Translations under genes and position numbers: made by a program
The notes under the pieces: generated by a model
What the model saw: the letters and a program-made list of their open reading frames with translations, nothing else
What the model was told of the DNA's origin: nothing
The model's database searches: none
Shown: positions 16,334-24,638 of the stretch, piece by piece
Position numbering within the stretch: the stretch's first letter is position 1
How the letters are laid out: every line of letters starts with the position of its first letter
Assembly (NCBI RefSeq): GCF_042667405.1
Contig: NZ_JBHVAL010000003.1
Location: forward strand, 1 to 64,000
Source of the DNA: Arthrobacter sp042667405
Lineage (GTDB): Bacteria > Actinomycetota > Actinomycetes > Actinomycetales > Micrococcaceae
Reading direction: 5' to 3'
DNA: 64,000 bases

Positions 16334-17823
16334 TTGACTCGGGTGTCGCGGGAGCAGCGGAGCTGCTGCGCCAGGCGCGGGAGATATACCAAGGGGATCA
16401 GGCCGCCTTGGCGGTGCTCGATGAACTCGACCAACGCCTCGCCGGTCCCCTGCGCATCGCAGTGGCGGGGATGGTGAAAGCCGGAAAGTCCACTCTTCTC
16501 AATGCCATCATCGGCGAGGAGATCGCGCCCACCGACGCCGGAGAGTGCACCAGGATCGTCACGTGGTACCGCTACGGGCATGCGCCGCGGATCACCCTCC
16601 ATCCGTTGGCAGGTGGGCCCCGGGCCCTCCCGGTGAACCGTGAAGATGGCCGCTTGGTATTTTCGTTGGGGGAATTCCAAGCGGAAGACGTGGAGAAGCT
16701 GGTGGTGGACTGGCCATCGGCCAGCCTCCGGGACCTGACCTTGATCGATACTCCGGGCATCGCTTCCCTCTCGAGCGAAGTGTCGGGGAGGTCCACTGCC
16801 TTCCTGCTTCCCGAGGATGCCCCCACGGCCGCCGATGCTGTCATCTACCTGATGCGCCACTTGCACGCCTCGGATGTGCACTTCCTGGAATCGTTCAGGG
16901 ACACGGCCGCCGGGAAGTCGGGGACTGTCAACGCCCTGGCTGTCCTGTCACGCGCGGACGAGATTGGCGCCGGACGGATCGATGCCCTGATTTCCGCAGC
17001 TGTGATTGCCGAGCGGTACAGCCGGGACGACAACCTCAAGCCCCTGGCTCTGGGTGTGGTTCCTGTTGCGGGGTTGCTGGCACAGAGTTCAAGGACCATG
17101 CGGCAACGCGATGTGGACGCTTTCATGGCCCTGGCGCGGCTCGACCGCAACCAGCGGGAAAGGATGATGCTCTCAGTTGACCGGTTTGTCCGGGCCGGAC
17201 CCGAAGGGCTGGCTGGGCCCGACGGCTTGGCTCCGGAGCTGAAGGAATCCCTGGTTCAACGGTTCGGCATGTTCGGAATCCGGCTCGCGGTGGCGATGAT
17301 CCGGGGCGGAATCGACAGTCCAACGGAACTGGCGCACGAACTCGCAAGGCGCAGCGGACTGGGCCAGTTGCTTGGCACCGTCGACTCGCTGTTCCAAACG
17401 CGGGCCGAGGCACTCAAGGCGCGTGCCGCCGTCGTGGGTTTGGAATCTTTGCTCAGCGGTTCCCAACCCGGGCAGGCAGCGGTCCTCGAAACGGCATTGG
17501 AGCAGTTGCTCGCCGGTGCGCACGAATTCAGGGAACTGAAGCTCCTGGGGTTGCTGCGGACGGGGGGTGCCGGGCTGCCTGCCCGGCAAGCCGGGGAAGC
17601 CGAACAGTTGGTGGGCGGTCGGGGCAATCTCCCATTCCAGCGGCTGGGACTCTCGCCGGAAGCGGGCCCTGCCGACATCGCCCGGGCCACACGCGAGGCC
17701 CTTGGCCGCTGGCGGAGCATCGCGGAAAATCCACTGTTGGTTGACTCATCGGCGGTGGATGCGTGCCGGGTGGTCTTGCGCAGTTGCGAGGGAATCCTGG
17801 CGGCTATGCCCGCCGTCCGCTGA
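16330..17823 (+). CDS. dynamin-like GTPase, shorter partner (IniC-like)
   Basis: A 497-residue GTPase of the same family. The P-loop is GMVKAGKS (47-54), the switch threonine region is CTRIVTWY, and DTPGIASLS is near residue 140. AVLSRADEIG serves as the G4 region. It lacks the clear membrane hairpin of its partner, so the longer protein may provide the anchor. The ATG lies inside the upstream stop (ATGA). The 3' end overlaps the convergent minus-strand membrane gene by 20 bases. A much longer open frame extending upstream runs antiparallel in character through the partner gene and is rejected. Confidence 0.85.
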   Translation: MIDSGVAGAAELLRQAREIYQGDQAALAVLDELDQRLAGPLRIAVAGMVKAGKSTLLNAIIGEEIAPTDAGECTRIVTWYRYGHAPRITLHPLAGGPRALPVNREDGRLVFSLGEFQAEDVEKLVVDWPSASLRDLTLIDTPGIASLSSEVSGRSTAFLLPEDAPTAADAVIYLMRHLHASDVHFLESFRDTAAGKSGTVNALAVLSRADEIGAGRIDALISAAVIAERYSRDDNLKPLALGVVPVAGLLAQSSRTMRQRDVDAFMALARLDRNQRERMMLSVDRFVRAGPEGLAGPDGLAPELKESLVQRFGMFGIRLAVAMIRGGIDSPTELAHELARRSGLGQLLGTVDSLFQTRAEALKARAAVVGLESLLSGSQPGQAAVLETALEQLLAGAHEFRELKLLGLLRTGGAGLPARQAGEAEQLVGGRGNLPFQRLGLSPEAGPADIARATREALGRWRSIAENPLLVDSSAVDACRVVLRSCEGILAAMPAVR

Positions 17824-18394
17824 GCAGCCAGTTAGTTGTGGAGGGCAGGAACAGCAGTATCAGGCCGGCTGCGGCGAGGACGAACTGGATGGCGAGAAGC
17901 AATGTGGCCATGACGCCGTCGGCACCGGGAGCCGCCACATAGTCCACCGTCACCACCGTGACTACGGCGTGGAGGAGCACCACGGGAGCCAACGCCCAGC
18001 GTGGCCACGTGCGTCGCCTGAAGAGCACTGCCAGCAGGACAGCTTCCGCCGCCACCACCAAGGAGATCAGGGCCAGGCTGCCAAGGAATACGACGGCGGT
18101 TGCCCCCTCGACCGCTTTGGCGTCACCGTCCGGGACCATGGACTGGATAACACCCTTCAAACGCTCGAAATGCCCGTCCCGGCCAAGGAATCCTGTGACC
18201 ACGACGGCGATACCGGCCAGGAAGCTTGCAAGCCACAGCGAGCGGGACAACCGAGCAGGTCCGGGTGGCCTCACGGCAGCAGCTATTGGTGGCGGGGTGG
18301 AAAGTGAAAAGCCGGGGCGTTGGGGCGGTGCGGGTGGCCCGCTGACTGATGGAGTGGAGTTCGACTGCCGTGAACCATCAGCTTGCTGGGCCAT
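17804..18394 (-). CDS. four-helix membrane protein of unknown function
   Basis: A 196-residue protein with a proline-rich cytoplasmic-type N-terminus (residues 1-48). Four hydrophobic segments follow, such as LWLASFLAGIAVVVTGFL and VMATLLLAIQFVLAAAGLIL. No known motif was recognised. It overlaps the convergent GTPase gene by 20 bases and follows the PLDc_N gene by six bases on the same strand, so the two minus-strand genes are probably co-transcribed. Confidence 0.7.
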   Translation of the reverse strand: MAQQADGSRQSNSTPSVSGPPAPPQRPGFSLSTPPPIAAAVRPPGPARLSRSLWLASFLAGIAVVVTGFLGRDGHFERLKGVIQSMVPDGDAKAVEGATAVVFLGSLALISLVVAAEAVLLAVLFRRRTWPRWALAPVVLLHAVVTVVTVDYVAAPGADGVMATLLLAIQFVLAAAGLILLFLPSTTNWLLSGRRA

Positions 18395-18400
18395 AATCGC

Positions 18401-18838
18401 CTACTTCAGCTCGTCGGTATCGTGCGCATCCGGCCCACTGCTTGTGGCATCATCGCCCGAGCCGAAACCCTTGCCATCGCTTGTGCCACCGGATGACTTG
18501 TCGTGGAGTTTGCGCTCTTTGGCTTCGAGGTCCGCCTTGAGCTTTTTCAGGCGGTCCTGTTCGGCCTGGTTGCGGCGCCGGGTTTCCAGGTTGCGGAGGA
18601 ACTCGGGGTCGTCATCCGGTGCGGTGGGGTGGCGCCGCGCGGGCGCTGCCGTGGGCTTGTTGTACGGGCGGCCGAAAATGAACCACAAAACGGCGCCCAA
18701 CACCGGCAGGACAATCATCACGATGATCCAGGCGGTCTTCGAAATGCCGCGCGTCTGGTGGCGGTCCGTACGTATGACATCCACCAGGGCATAGACGAAG
18801 ACAACAAGGACGACGACGACGCCAATAACGCGGAGCAT
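18401..18838 (-). CDS. PLDc_N domain membrane protein
   Basis: A 145-residue protein with two N-terminal helices (IGVVVVLVVFVYALVDVI and AWIIVMIVLPVLGAVLWFIF) ending in FGRP. This is the phospholipase D N-terminal (PLDc_N) module often found alone in Actinobacteria. The rest is a charged, probably coiled-coil cytoplasmic tail (FLRNLETRRRNQAEQDRLKK). No nuclease or lipase active site is present. Role unknown. Confidence 0.8.
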   Translation of the reverse strand: MLRVIGVVVVLVVFVYALVDVIRTDRHQTRGISKTAWIIVMIVLPVLGAVLWFIFGRPYNKPTAAPARRHPTAPDDDPEFLRNLETRRRNQAEQDRLKKLKADLEAKERKLHDKSSGGTSDGKGFGSGDDATSSGPDAHDTDELK

Positions 18839-18926
18839 GCATCAAGTCTAGTGCCCGGAAGCCGTTCACTGCGTGCCCCGGTTTGGGCTGTGATCAGAGT
18901 GCAACCATCAGGGCGGCTAAACTTGG

Positions 18927-19238
18927 ATGGTGGCTTTCCTGAAGTATTCCCTCATCCGCTTGGCACTGTTCGTGCCGTTGTTCGTGCTTTTCAACTTTTT
19001 GGGCACTGGTGCGTTCCTGGCCGTGATCTGTGCCGGGGTGATCGCCTTTGCCGTCTCCTACCTGTTTTTCCAGAAACAGCGCGACGACGCCACAGCCGCG
19101 ATGCGCGAACGTTTCTCCGGGCGGGCCAAGCCCATCCGTACCGCCAGCGAGGTTGAAGACGCCGACGCCGAGGACACCCTGGTGGAGCAGAACCCCGACG
19201 TAGCCATCAACAACGACAAACGCCCCGGCTCCCTCTAG
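18927..19238 (+). CDS. DUF4229 small membrane protein
   Basis: A 103-residue protein with two helices close together (LIRLALFVPLFVLFNFLG and FLAVICAGVIAFAVSYLFF) and an acidic C-terminal tail. This fits the DUF4229 family of Actinobacteria, which is commonly next to the men genes as here. Its stop lies immediately before the long palindrome that separates it from the convergent menA gene. No function is known. Confidence 0.8.
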   Translation: MVAFLKYSLIRLALFVPLFVLFNFLGTGAFLAVICAGVIAFAVSYLFFQKQRDDATAAMRERFSGRAKPIRTASEVEDADAEDTLVEQNPDVAINNDKRPGSL

Positions 19239-19301
19239 GAGTTTTTGTACAGATAACGCCCCTAAGAAGGCTTCTTAGGGGCGTTATCTGTACAAAAACT
19301 C
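19239..19301. terminator. 63-base perfect palindrome between convergent genes
   Basis: Two 31-base arms are exactly complementary around a single central base. The arms begin GAGTTTTTGTACAG and end near AGAAG. The element fills the whole gap between the DUF4229 stop and the menA stop and includes two bases of the latter. Position suggests a bidirectional terminator. However, the U run is on the 5' side of the stem on either strand, not downstream, so it is not a standard intrinsic terminator. Confidence 0.75.
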
Positions 19302-20181
19302 AGAAGCCGCGGCTCAGGATGAGGCCCAGCGAGAACAGCAGGCTGTAGCCGAGGTTGATCAGACCGGTCTGCTTGAGCACCGGGATCAGGCTCTTGCGCT
19401 TCTTCCCGTTCACCATCAGCCACGCCGGCATGAGGCACGCGGGGATCAGCAGCAACACGATCAGCATCCACGGCTTGGTGGGCGCAAGGACGATCACCAA
19501 CAGGATGGCCACCGCGAGCATCAGCACATAGCTTTCCCGGGCGTGCCGGTCGCCCAGACGGACGGCCAGAGTCCGCTTTCCTGCCGCGGTGTCCGTGGGG
19601 ATGTCGCGGACGTTGTTGGCCATCAGCAACGCACACGCAATGAGGCCCGTGCCGATCGCGCCGATGACGGCCGCCAGGCTGACCTGTCCGGCCTGCGTGT
19701 ACGTGGTTCCGAGCGTGGCAACCAGGCCGAAGAACACGAACACGAACACATCGCCCAGGCCCATGTAGCCATAGGGGTTCTTGCCACCGGTGTAACCCCA
19801 TGCTGCAAGGACGCATCCGATGCCCACCAGGATCAGCCACCACGTCTGGGTGATGATCACCAGGATGAGGCCGCACACCATCGCGGCACCAAACAGGCCA
19901 AACGCCGCCCACTTCACTTGTTCCGGCCTCGCTGCGCCGGAACCCACCAATCGCAGGGGGCCCACCCTGTCCTCATCGGTTCCTCGGATGCCGTCGGAGT
20001 AGTCGTTGGCGTAGTTGACCCCGATCTGGAGCAGAAGCGCAACGAGCGCCGCCAGGATCGCGTTCGGCAACCGGAAAGCCTGGAGCTCGTACGCCGCTGC
20101 CGAACCGATCAGGACTGGCGCAATTGCCGCGGGCAGGGTGCGGAGCCGGGCTCCTTGGATCCATTGTGCAGCTGTCGCCAC
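19300..20181 (-). CDS. menA: 1,4-dihydroxy-2-naphthoate polyprenyltransferase MenA
   Basis: MenA joins the polyprenyl tail to DHNA, the first membrane step of menaquinone synthesis. The 293-residue UbiA-family protein shows the aspartate-rich site NYANDYSDGIRGTDED, a second site NNVRDIPTDTAAGKRTLAVR, and about eight helices. The GTG at 20181 has GAGG about 10 bases upstream and gives the normal family length; upstream in-frame sequence lacks protein character. It is last in a minus-strand menB-menE-menA run. Confidence 0.92.
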   Translation of the reverse strand: MATAAQWIQGARLRTLPAAIAPVLIGSAAAYELQAFRLPNAILAALVALLLQIGVNYANDYSDGIRGTDEDRVGPLRLVGSGAARPEQVKWAAFGLFGAAMVCGLILVIITQTWWLILVGIGCVLAAWGYTGGKNPYGYMGLGDVFVFVFFGLVATLGTTYTQAGQVSLAAVIGAIGTGLIACALLMANNVRDIPTDTAAGKRTLAVRLGDRHARESYVLMLAVAILLVIVLAPTKPWMLIVLLLIPACLMPAWLMVNGKKRKSLIPVLKQTGLINLGYSLLFSLGLILSRGF

Positions 20182-20233
20182 GTGTCGTACCTCGTGTGTT
20201 TCGCGTTTGATCTCAGTTGGGGGAAGAACTTGT

Positions 20234-21373
20234 CTATTGTCCCTGATGGAGATTGGAAAGAAGTTCAATCATGGCCAGCCTGTCCGGTTTTCCGTTGGGC
20301 AGCATCAGCAATTCCCTGTCGGCAAGGACCGTTTTGGGCGCCAGGATGCCCAGGGCGGCTTCCCTTCTCGCCGTAAAACCGCTGATTCCTTCGCGGCTTG
20401 GGTCCTCGACCGCGATGTAGGCAGCAACTGCCTGCCCCCACTCCCGCGACGGCACGCCGGCGACGAAAGCCGCATTGACGCCGTCGAGCTCCTCCAGCTT
20501 GCTTTGGATGTACGCGGCGGAGGCTTTGACGCCGCCGGTGATGATGACGTCGTCGGCACGCCCGAGCACGGTCAGCTTGCCGTCCGAAGAGAGCTCGCCG
20601 AGGTCGCCGGTGACGTACCAGCGGGTGCCGTCCTCCTCGAAGAAAGCCCTCCCGGAAGCTTCAGCGGCATCCAGGTAACCGGCCGCCACGGTGTCGCCAC
20701 CCAGCAGGACACGGCCTTCCAGCTCGCCCTCGCCAAGGCGGATTTCGACGCCGTCCAGTGGCTCGCCGTCGTACACGCACCCGCCGCACGTCTCGGCGGA
20801 GCCGTAGGTGGTGACCACGTGCAGTCCCTCGGCGTGCGCCGCCGCAAGGAGCTCCGGCGATGCAGGGGCGCCGCCCAACAGGATCGCATTGAAGCGCCGC
20901 AGGACGGCCAGGGTTTCCGGGGCAGGGGAGTCCAGAAGCCGCTGAAGCTGCGTTGGTACCAGGGACGTGAAGCGGATCTTGTCCGTCAGTTCCTCCGCTG
21001 CGGCGGCGAAGGCCTCCGGTGTGAAGCCGTTCGACTGGTCCATCACCCACGGGCGCGTTCCGGCGAAGAGCGAGCGGACCAGTACCTGCGCGCCGGCCAC
21101 GTACTGCAGGGGGAGTGCCAACAGCCACTGACCTTCGCCACGCAGGGCCATGGCCGTTGCCACGGATGACGCCGCCAGCGCATCGATGGTCAGCACGGTC
21201 GCCTTGGGCGTCCCGGTGGAACCGGAGGTGCGGACCACCAGCGCCGCATCCTCCACGCCGGTCTCCACAGGAACCGCACTGGGCTGGCCGGATGCGTCCG
21301 TGACGATTTCGACGGCGGGACCCTCACCGTGGAGGGCGGCGGCGAGTGCTTTGAGAATCGGATCGATATCCAC
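20234..21373 (-). CDS. menE: o-succinylbenzoate-CoA ligase MenE
   Basis: A 379-residue adenylating enzyme that activates o-succinylbenzoate with CoA. The AMP-binding P-loop is TSGSTGTPKATV. TYGSAETCGG is the A5 motif. TGDLGELSSDGKLTVLGR followed by ADDVIITGG marks the hinge region. The length is shorter than generic acyl-CoA ligases (about 500) but usual for actinobacterial MenE. It lies between menB (eight bases upstream) and menA, which settles the substrate better than sequence alone. Confidence 0.9.
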   Translation of the reverse strand: MDIDPILKALAAALHGEGPAVEIVTDASGQPSAVPVETGVEDAALVVRTSGSTGTPKATVLTIDALAASSVATAMALRGEGQWLLALPLQYVAGAQVLVRSLFAGTRPWVMDQSNGFTPEAFAAAAEELTDKIRFTSLVPTQLQRLLDSPAPETLAVLRRFNAILLGGAPASPELLAAAHAEGLHVVTTYGSAETCGGCVYDGEPLDGVEIRLGEGELEGRVLLGGDTVAAGYLDAAEASGRAFFEEDGTRWYVTGDLGELSSDGKLTVLGRADDVIITGGVKASAAYIQSKLEELDGVNAAFVAGVPSREWGQAVAAYIAVEDPSREGISGFTARREAALGILAPKTVLADRELLMLPNGKPDRLAMIELLSNLHQGQ

Positions 21374-21381
21374 GGCCGGTC

Positions 21382-22332
21382 CTAGAAGTAGTAGGGGAAG
21401 CTGGACCAGTCGGGATCGCGCTTCTGGAGGAAGGCTTCCTTCCCCTCCACGGCTTCGTCCGTCATGTACGCAAGGCGTGTGGCCTCGCCGGCGAAGACCT
21501 GCTGCCCGGCGAGCCCGTCGTCAGCCAGGTTGAAGGCGAATTTGAGCATGCGGATGGCTTGGGGCGACTGGCGGGCGATGTCCGCAGCGTACTCGAGGGC
21601 GACCTCTTCCAGTCGTTCGTGGTCCACGGCTTCGTTGACTGCGCCCATGCGGACCATGTCCTCTGCGGAATACTCGCGGGCAAGGAAGAAGATCTCACGC
21701 GCGGCCTTCTGCCCGATCTGGCGGGCCAGCAGCGCAGAGCCGTATCCGGCGTCGAAACTTCCCACTGTGGCGTCCGTCTGCTTGAACTTGCCGTGCTCGC
21801 GCGAGGCGATGGTGAGGTCGCTGACGACGTGCAGCGAGTGCCCACCGCCTGCCGCCCAACCGTTGACGACGGCGATGACCACCTTGGGCATCGTCCGCAT
21901 GAGCCGCTGGACTTCCAGGATGTGGAGTCGGCCGGCGCGGGCGGGATCGATGGTCTCCTGTGTGTCGCCCTCTGCGTAGCGGTAGCCGTCGCGCCCACGG
22001 ATCCGCTGGTCTCCACCGGAGCAGAACGAGTGGCCGCCGTCCTTCTCGGAGGGACCGTTGCCGGTGAGCAGAACCGTCGCGACGTCGGGGGTCATCCGGG
22101 CGTGGTCCATGGCGCGGTAGAGCTCATCCACGGTGCCCGGGCGGAACGCATTGCGGACTTCGGGGCGGTTGAAGGCGATGCGGACGGTGGGGAGGTCCTT
22201 GACCGAGCCGTCGGCGGAACGCTCAACCTGCCGGTGGTACGTCATGTCCTTGAAGTCATCGAAGCCGGAAACTGTGCGCCAGCGCGATGGGTCAAAGATG
22301 TCGGAAACCTTGGCAGGGAGATCGTTGTTCAC
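21382..22332 (-). CDS. menB: 1,4-dihydroxy-2-naphthoyl-CoA synthase MenB
   Basis: A 316-residue crotonase-fold enzyme that closes the naphthoate ring from o-succinylbenzoyl-CoA. Family marks include FCSGGDQRIRG, the oxyanion region NGWAAGGGHSLH, TVGSFDAGYGSALLARQIG and the C-terminal RDPDWSSFPYYF, which is diagnostic for MenB. GTG (22332) is the start. It is the first gene of the minus-strand men run. Confidence 0.95.
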   Translation of the reverse strand: MNNDLPAKVSDIFDPSRWRTVSGFDDFKDMTYHRQVERSADGSVKDLPTVRIAFNRPEVRNAFRPGTVDELYRAMDHARMTPDVATVLLTGNGPSEKDGGHSFCSGGDQRIRGRDGYRYAEGDTQETIDPARAGRLHILEVQRLMRTMPKVVIAVVNGWAAGGGHSLHVVSDLTIASREHGKFKQTDATVGSFDAGYGSALLARQIGQKAAREIFFLAREYSAEDMVRMGAVNEAVDHERLEEVALEYAADIARQSPQAIRMLKFAFNLADDGLAGQQVFAGEATRLAYMTDEAVEGKEAFLQKRDPDWSSFPYYF

Positions 22333-22353
22333 ACTCCGAGTCTAGTAATGGCC

Positions 22354-22791
22354 TCAGCTGATGCAGAACTCGTTGCCTTCCGGGTCTGCCATGGTGTGCC
22401 ATTCGTGGGGTCCCTGGCTGGCGGTCCACAGGTGCCTGGCGCCGCGGGCTTCCAGTTCCTTGCGCACAGCATCCTTGTCCCGGCCGTCCAGTCGGACGTC
22501 CCAGTGCACCCGGTTCTTCACGGTCTTGTCGTTCGGGTCCGTCTGAAAGAGGATGCGCCGGCCGGTCTTGGGGTCCGGGTCCTCGGCCGGAACAATCGCG
22601 CAGCCATCGGCCCAGACGAGTTTGCCGTTGTGCGTGATGGTCTGGTCCTGCGTCGCGAAGCCCTGCTCGATCATGGAGCGGATGAACGCCTCGTCCTGGG
22701 GCTCCACCTTCCATTCGAGGGTCTCAGCCCACCAATCGGCGAGGTCGTGGGGCTTTTTGCAATCGACTACTACCTGGATGTTCAGTGACAT
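22354..22791 (-). CDS. VOC (glyoxalase/bleomycin-resistance fold) protein
   Basis: A 145-residue single-domain vicinal-oxygen-chelate protein. The first half-repeat begins NIQVVVDCKKPHDLADWW. The second includes NRVHWDVRLDGRDKDAV and ends DPEGNEFCIS, giving the His and Glu expected of metal ligands in this fold. The function cannot be read from the sequence. It sits just upstream of menB on the same strand (21 bases), so it may share a transcript. Confidence 0.85.
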   Translation of the reverse strand: MSLNIQVVVDCKKPHDLADWWAETLEWKVEPQDEAFIRSMIEQGFATQDQTITHNGKLVWADGCAIVPAEDPDPKTGRRILFQTDPNDKTVKNRVHWDVRLDGRDKDAVRKELEARGARHLWTASQGPHEWHTMADPEGNEFCIS

Positions 22792-22856
22792 GCCCCCAAG
22801 CTATTCCGACGGCGGGTGGCTGGGTAGGGGGATGCGGTCACCTTCCGTCCGGGTTA

Positions 22857-22923
22857 CCCAAGTAGGTAACAGCAGATGTCGCAATGAGGGCTTAGTGGGA
22901 CGTTTGCTGTTACTCAGTTGGGG
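22857..22923. repeat. dispersed hairpin element, CCCAACTGA/GTAACAGCA type, degenerate copy
   Basis: The right arm (CGTTTGCTGTTACTCAGTTG) is identical to the right arm of the perfect copy at 51256-51329, while the left arm has several changes. The loop has a decayed ATGAGG...CT core. The element supplies the last codons (Pro-Asn) and stop of the minus-strand CPBP gene. It is probably a terminator for that gene and part of a repeat family. Confidence 0.75.
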
Positions 22924-23642
22924 AGGAGCTCCGGGGGCACCGCGTAGATCAGCACAACGGCCATCAGGTTCTTCGCGGCATGCACGAAGTAAGAGAACAT
23001 CAGGTTCTTCCCCGTCCAGACATACACGGCCACCAGGACCGTGGCCATCCCCAGGTAGGGTGCCAGGGCTGACAACACCAGGCCTTCACGGCCCACCACA
23101 TGGATCGAAGCAAAGACCACCACGGAGATCACGCAGCAAATCCAGATATTCACACGCTGCGACAACTTCCCGATCAACAGGTGGCGGAACAGGTACTCCT
23201 CCACGAACGGCCCCAGAACCACCAGCAACGGCACCATAAGCCAGGCCGGAACATGCTGCAGCAATCCCTGGATGCCCAGCTGGTTCTCGGAACTCTGGGC
23301 GGTCCCGAAGGCGGCGACCAGGATCGCTGTGAGGATGAGCATCACCACGATCGCGAGCGGAATCATGCCCAGGGTGAACCACGGCCGGGTTCCCAGGATC
23401 TTGAGGTCGCGCCCCACCACGCGCCAGGCTGACGCCACCGCAAATATTCCGACGCCGGCATAGAAGATCGCGTTGACCGCATAGGATGCGGTGGCCGGGT
23501 CCGCGAACAGCTGAAGCATGAGCCGTTGTACCGCTCCGCCGGCGAAGGTGAAGTAGAGGGTGAAACCGAGATAGGCGGCCACGGCAAGGGCATCCAGGGC
23601 AGTAAACCTGTACAAAGATGCCTTGGTGTGAAGAGTGCCCAT
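22914..23642 (-). CDS. CPBP-family intramembrane metalloprotease
   Basis: A 242-residue polytopic protein of the CAAX-protease/bacteriocin-processing (Abi) family. The active-site motif EExxxR is present (Glu148, Glu149, Arg153 in FVEEYLFRHLL). A further His is at 181 (FASIHVVG), and the terminal FVHAAKN is present. About seven helices are predicted. Members cleave or protect at the membrane; the target here is unknown. The last two residues (PN) and stop codon come from the repeat hairpin that overlaps the 3' end. Confidence 0.88.
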   Translation of the reverse strand: MGTLHTKASLYRFTALDALAVAAYLGFTLYFTFAGGAVQRLMLQLFADPATASYAVNAIFYAGVGIFAVASAWRVVGRDLKILGTRPWFTLGMIPLAIVVMLILTAILVAAFGTAQSSENQLGIQGLLQHVPAWLMVPLLVVLGPFVEEYLFRHLLIGKLSQRVNIWICCVISVVVFASIHVVGREGLVLSALAPYLGMATVLVAVYVWTGKNLMFSYFVHAAKNLMAVVLIYAVPPELLPN

Positions 23643-23657
23643 GTGTCCAGCCTAGCT

Positions 23658-23686
23658 TTGCCGCGCAGCCCCCGCTTGGCTACACT
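23658..23686 (+). promoter_or_regulatory. promoter of the metal ABC operon, likely leaderless
   Basis: TTGCCG (-35), a 17-base spacer and TACACT (-10) are well formed. Only seven bases separate the -10 box from the ATG at 23694, so transcription should begin at or next to the start codon. No ribosome site fits in that gap. Confidence 0.65.
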
Positions 23687-23693
23687 TTTCGGT

Positions 23694-24638
23694 ATGCCTA
23701 ACTTTTCATTTCGGCGCGCCAAAGTTGTCCGCCGTCTGGCTGCTGTCCTCGCCGCGCTTGCCCTGATTGTGGGCTTGTCCGCCTGCGGGGGTGCCTCGCC
23801 TGCCAGCAACGACAACCGGCCCGTTGTCCTGACTACATTCACGGTGCTGGCCGACGTCGCCAAGAACGTCGCCGGGGACAAGCTGCGCGTGGAGTCCATC
23901 ACCAAGGCAGGGGCCGAAATCCATGGCTACGAGCCCACCCCCGGGGATATCCGCAAAGCCGCCCAGGCAGACCTCATCCTGGACAACGGCCTCAACCTCG
24001 AAGCCTGGTTCTCCCAGTTCGTCGAAGGCCTGGACGTCCCGCACGCCGTCGTGAGCGAAGGCGTGGACGTCATGCCCATCGCGGAAGACTCCTACCAGGG
24101 CAAACCAAATCCGCACGCCTGGATGTCGCCCAGGAACGTTCAGCTGTACGCCGGCAACATGGCCAAGGCTTTCGCCAAGCTGGACCCCGCCAACGCGTCG
24201 GCATACGAAGCCAATGCGAAGGCTTACAGCGCCGAACTCCAGACCGTCCAGGATGAAATGGTGTCCAAGTTGTCCGTTCTTCCTGAAGCACACCGGGCGT
24301 TGGTGACCTGTGAGGGCGCCTTCTCCTATCTCGCCAGGGATGCCGGCCTCAAAGAGGTCTACATCTGGGCAGTGAACGCTGAACAGCAGGCTACGCCCCA
24401 GCAGATTGCCCGGGCCATCGAGTTCGTCAAGGACAACCAGGTCCCCGCAGTCTTCTGTGAATCCACGGTGTCCGATGCCCCCATGCGGCAGGTAGTCGGT
24501 GCCACCGGTGCCACATTCGGCGGGGTGCTCTACGTTGACTCGCTGTCGGAAGCCGATGGACCAGTGCCTACCTACCTGGACCTCATCCGCCATGATGCGA
24601 AGACCATCACCACGGCACTGACAGGAGGCGCCCAATGA
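23694..24638 (+). CDS. metal ABC transporter substrate-binding lipoprotein (Mn/Zn type)
   Basis: A 314-residue cluster A-I solute-binding protein. The signal peptide ends in lipobox LSAC (about residues 24-27). Expected metal ligands are His in AEIHGYEPTPGD and His in PNPHAWMSP, with a Glu in TCEGAFSYL. The terminal YVDSLSE region supplies Asp. The lack of a long His-rich loop favours manganese or iron over zinc, but this is not decisive. It begins a three-gene ABC operon and overlaps the ATPase gene by ATGA. Confidence 0.88.
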   Translation: MPNFSFRRAKVVRRLAAVLAALALIVGLSACGGASPASNDNRPVVLTTFTVLADVAKNVAGDKLRVESITKAGAEIHGYEPTPGDIRKAAQADLILDNGLNLEAWFSQFVEGLDVPHAVVSEGVDVMPIAEDSYQGKPNPHAWMSPRNVQLYAGNMAKAFAKLDPANASAYEANAKAYSAELQTVQDEMVSKLSVLPEAHRALVTCEGAFSYLARDAGLKEVYIWAVNAEQQATPQQIARAIEFVKDNQVPAVFCESTVSDAPMRQVVGATGATFGGVLYVDSLSEADGPVPTYLDLIRHDAKTITTALTGGAQ

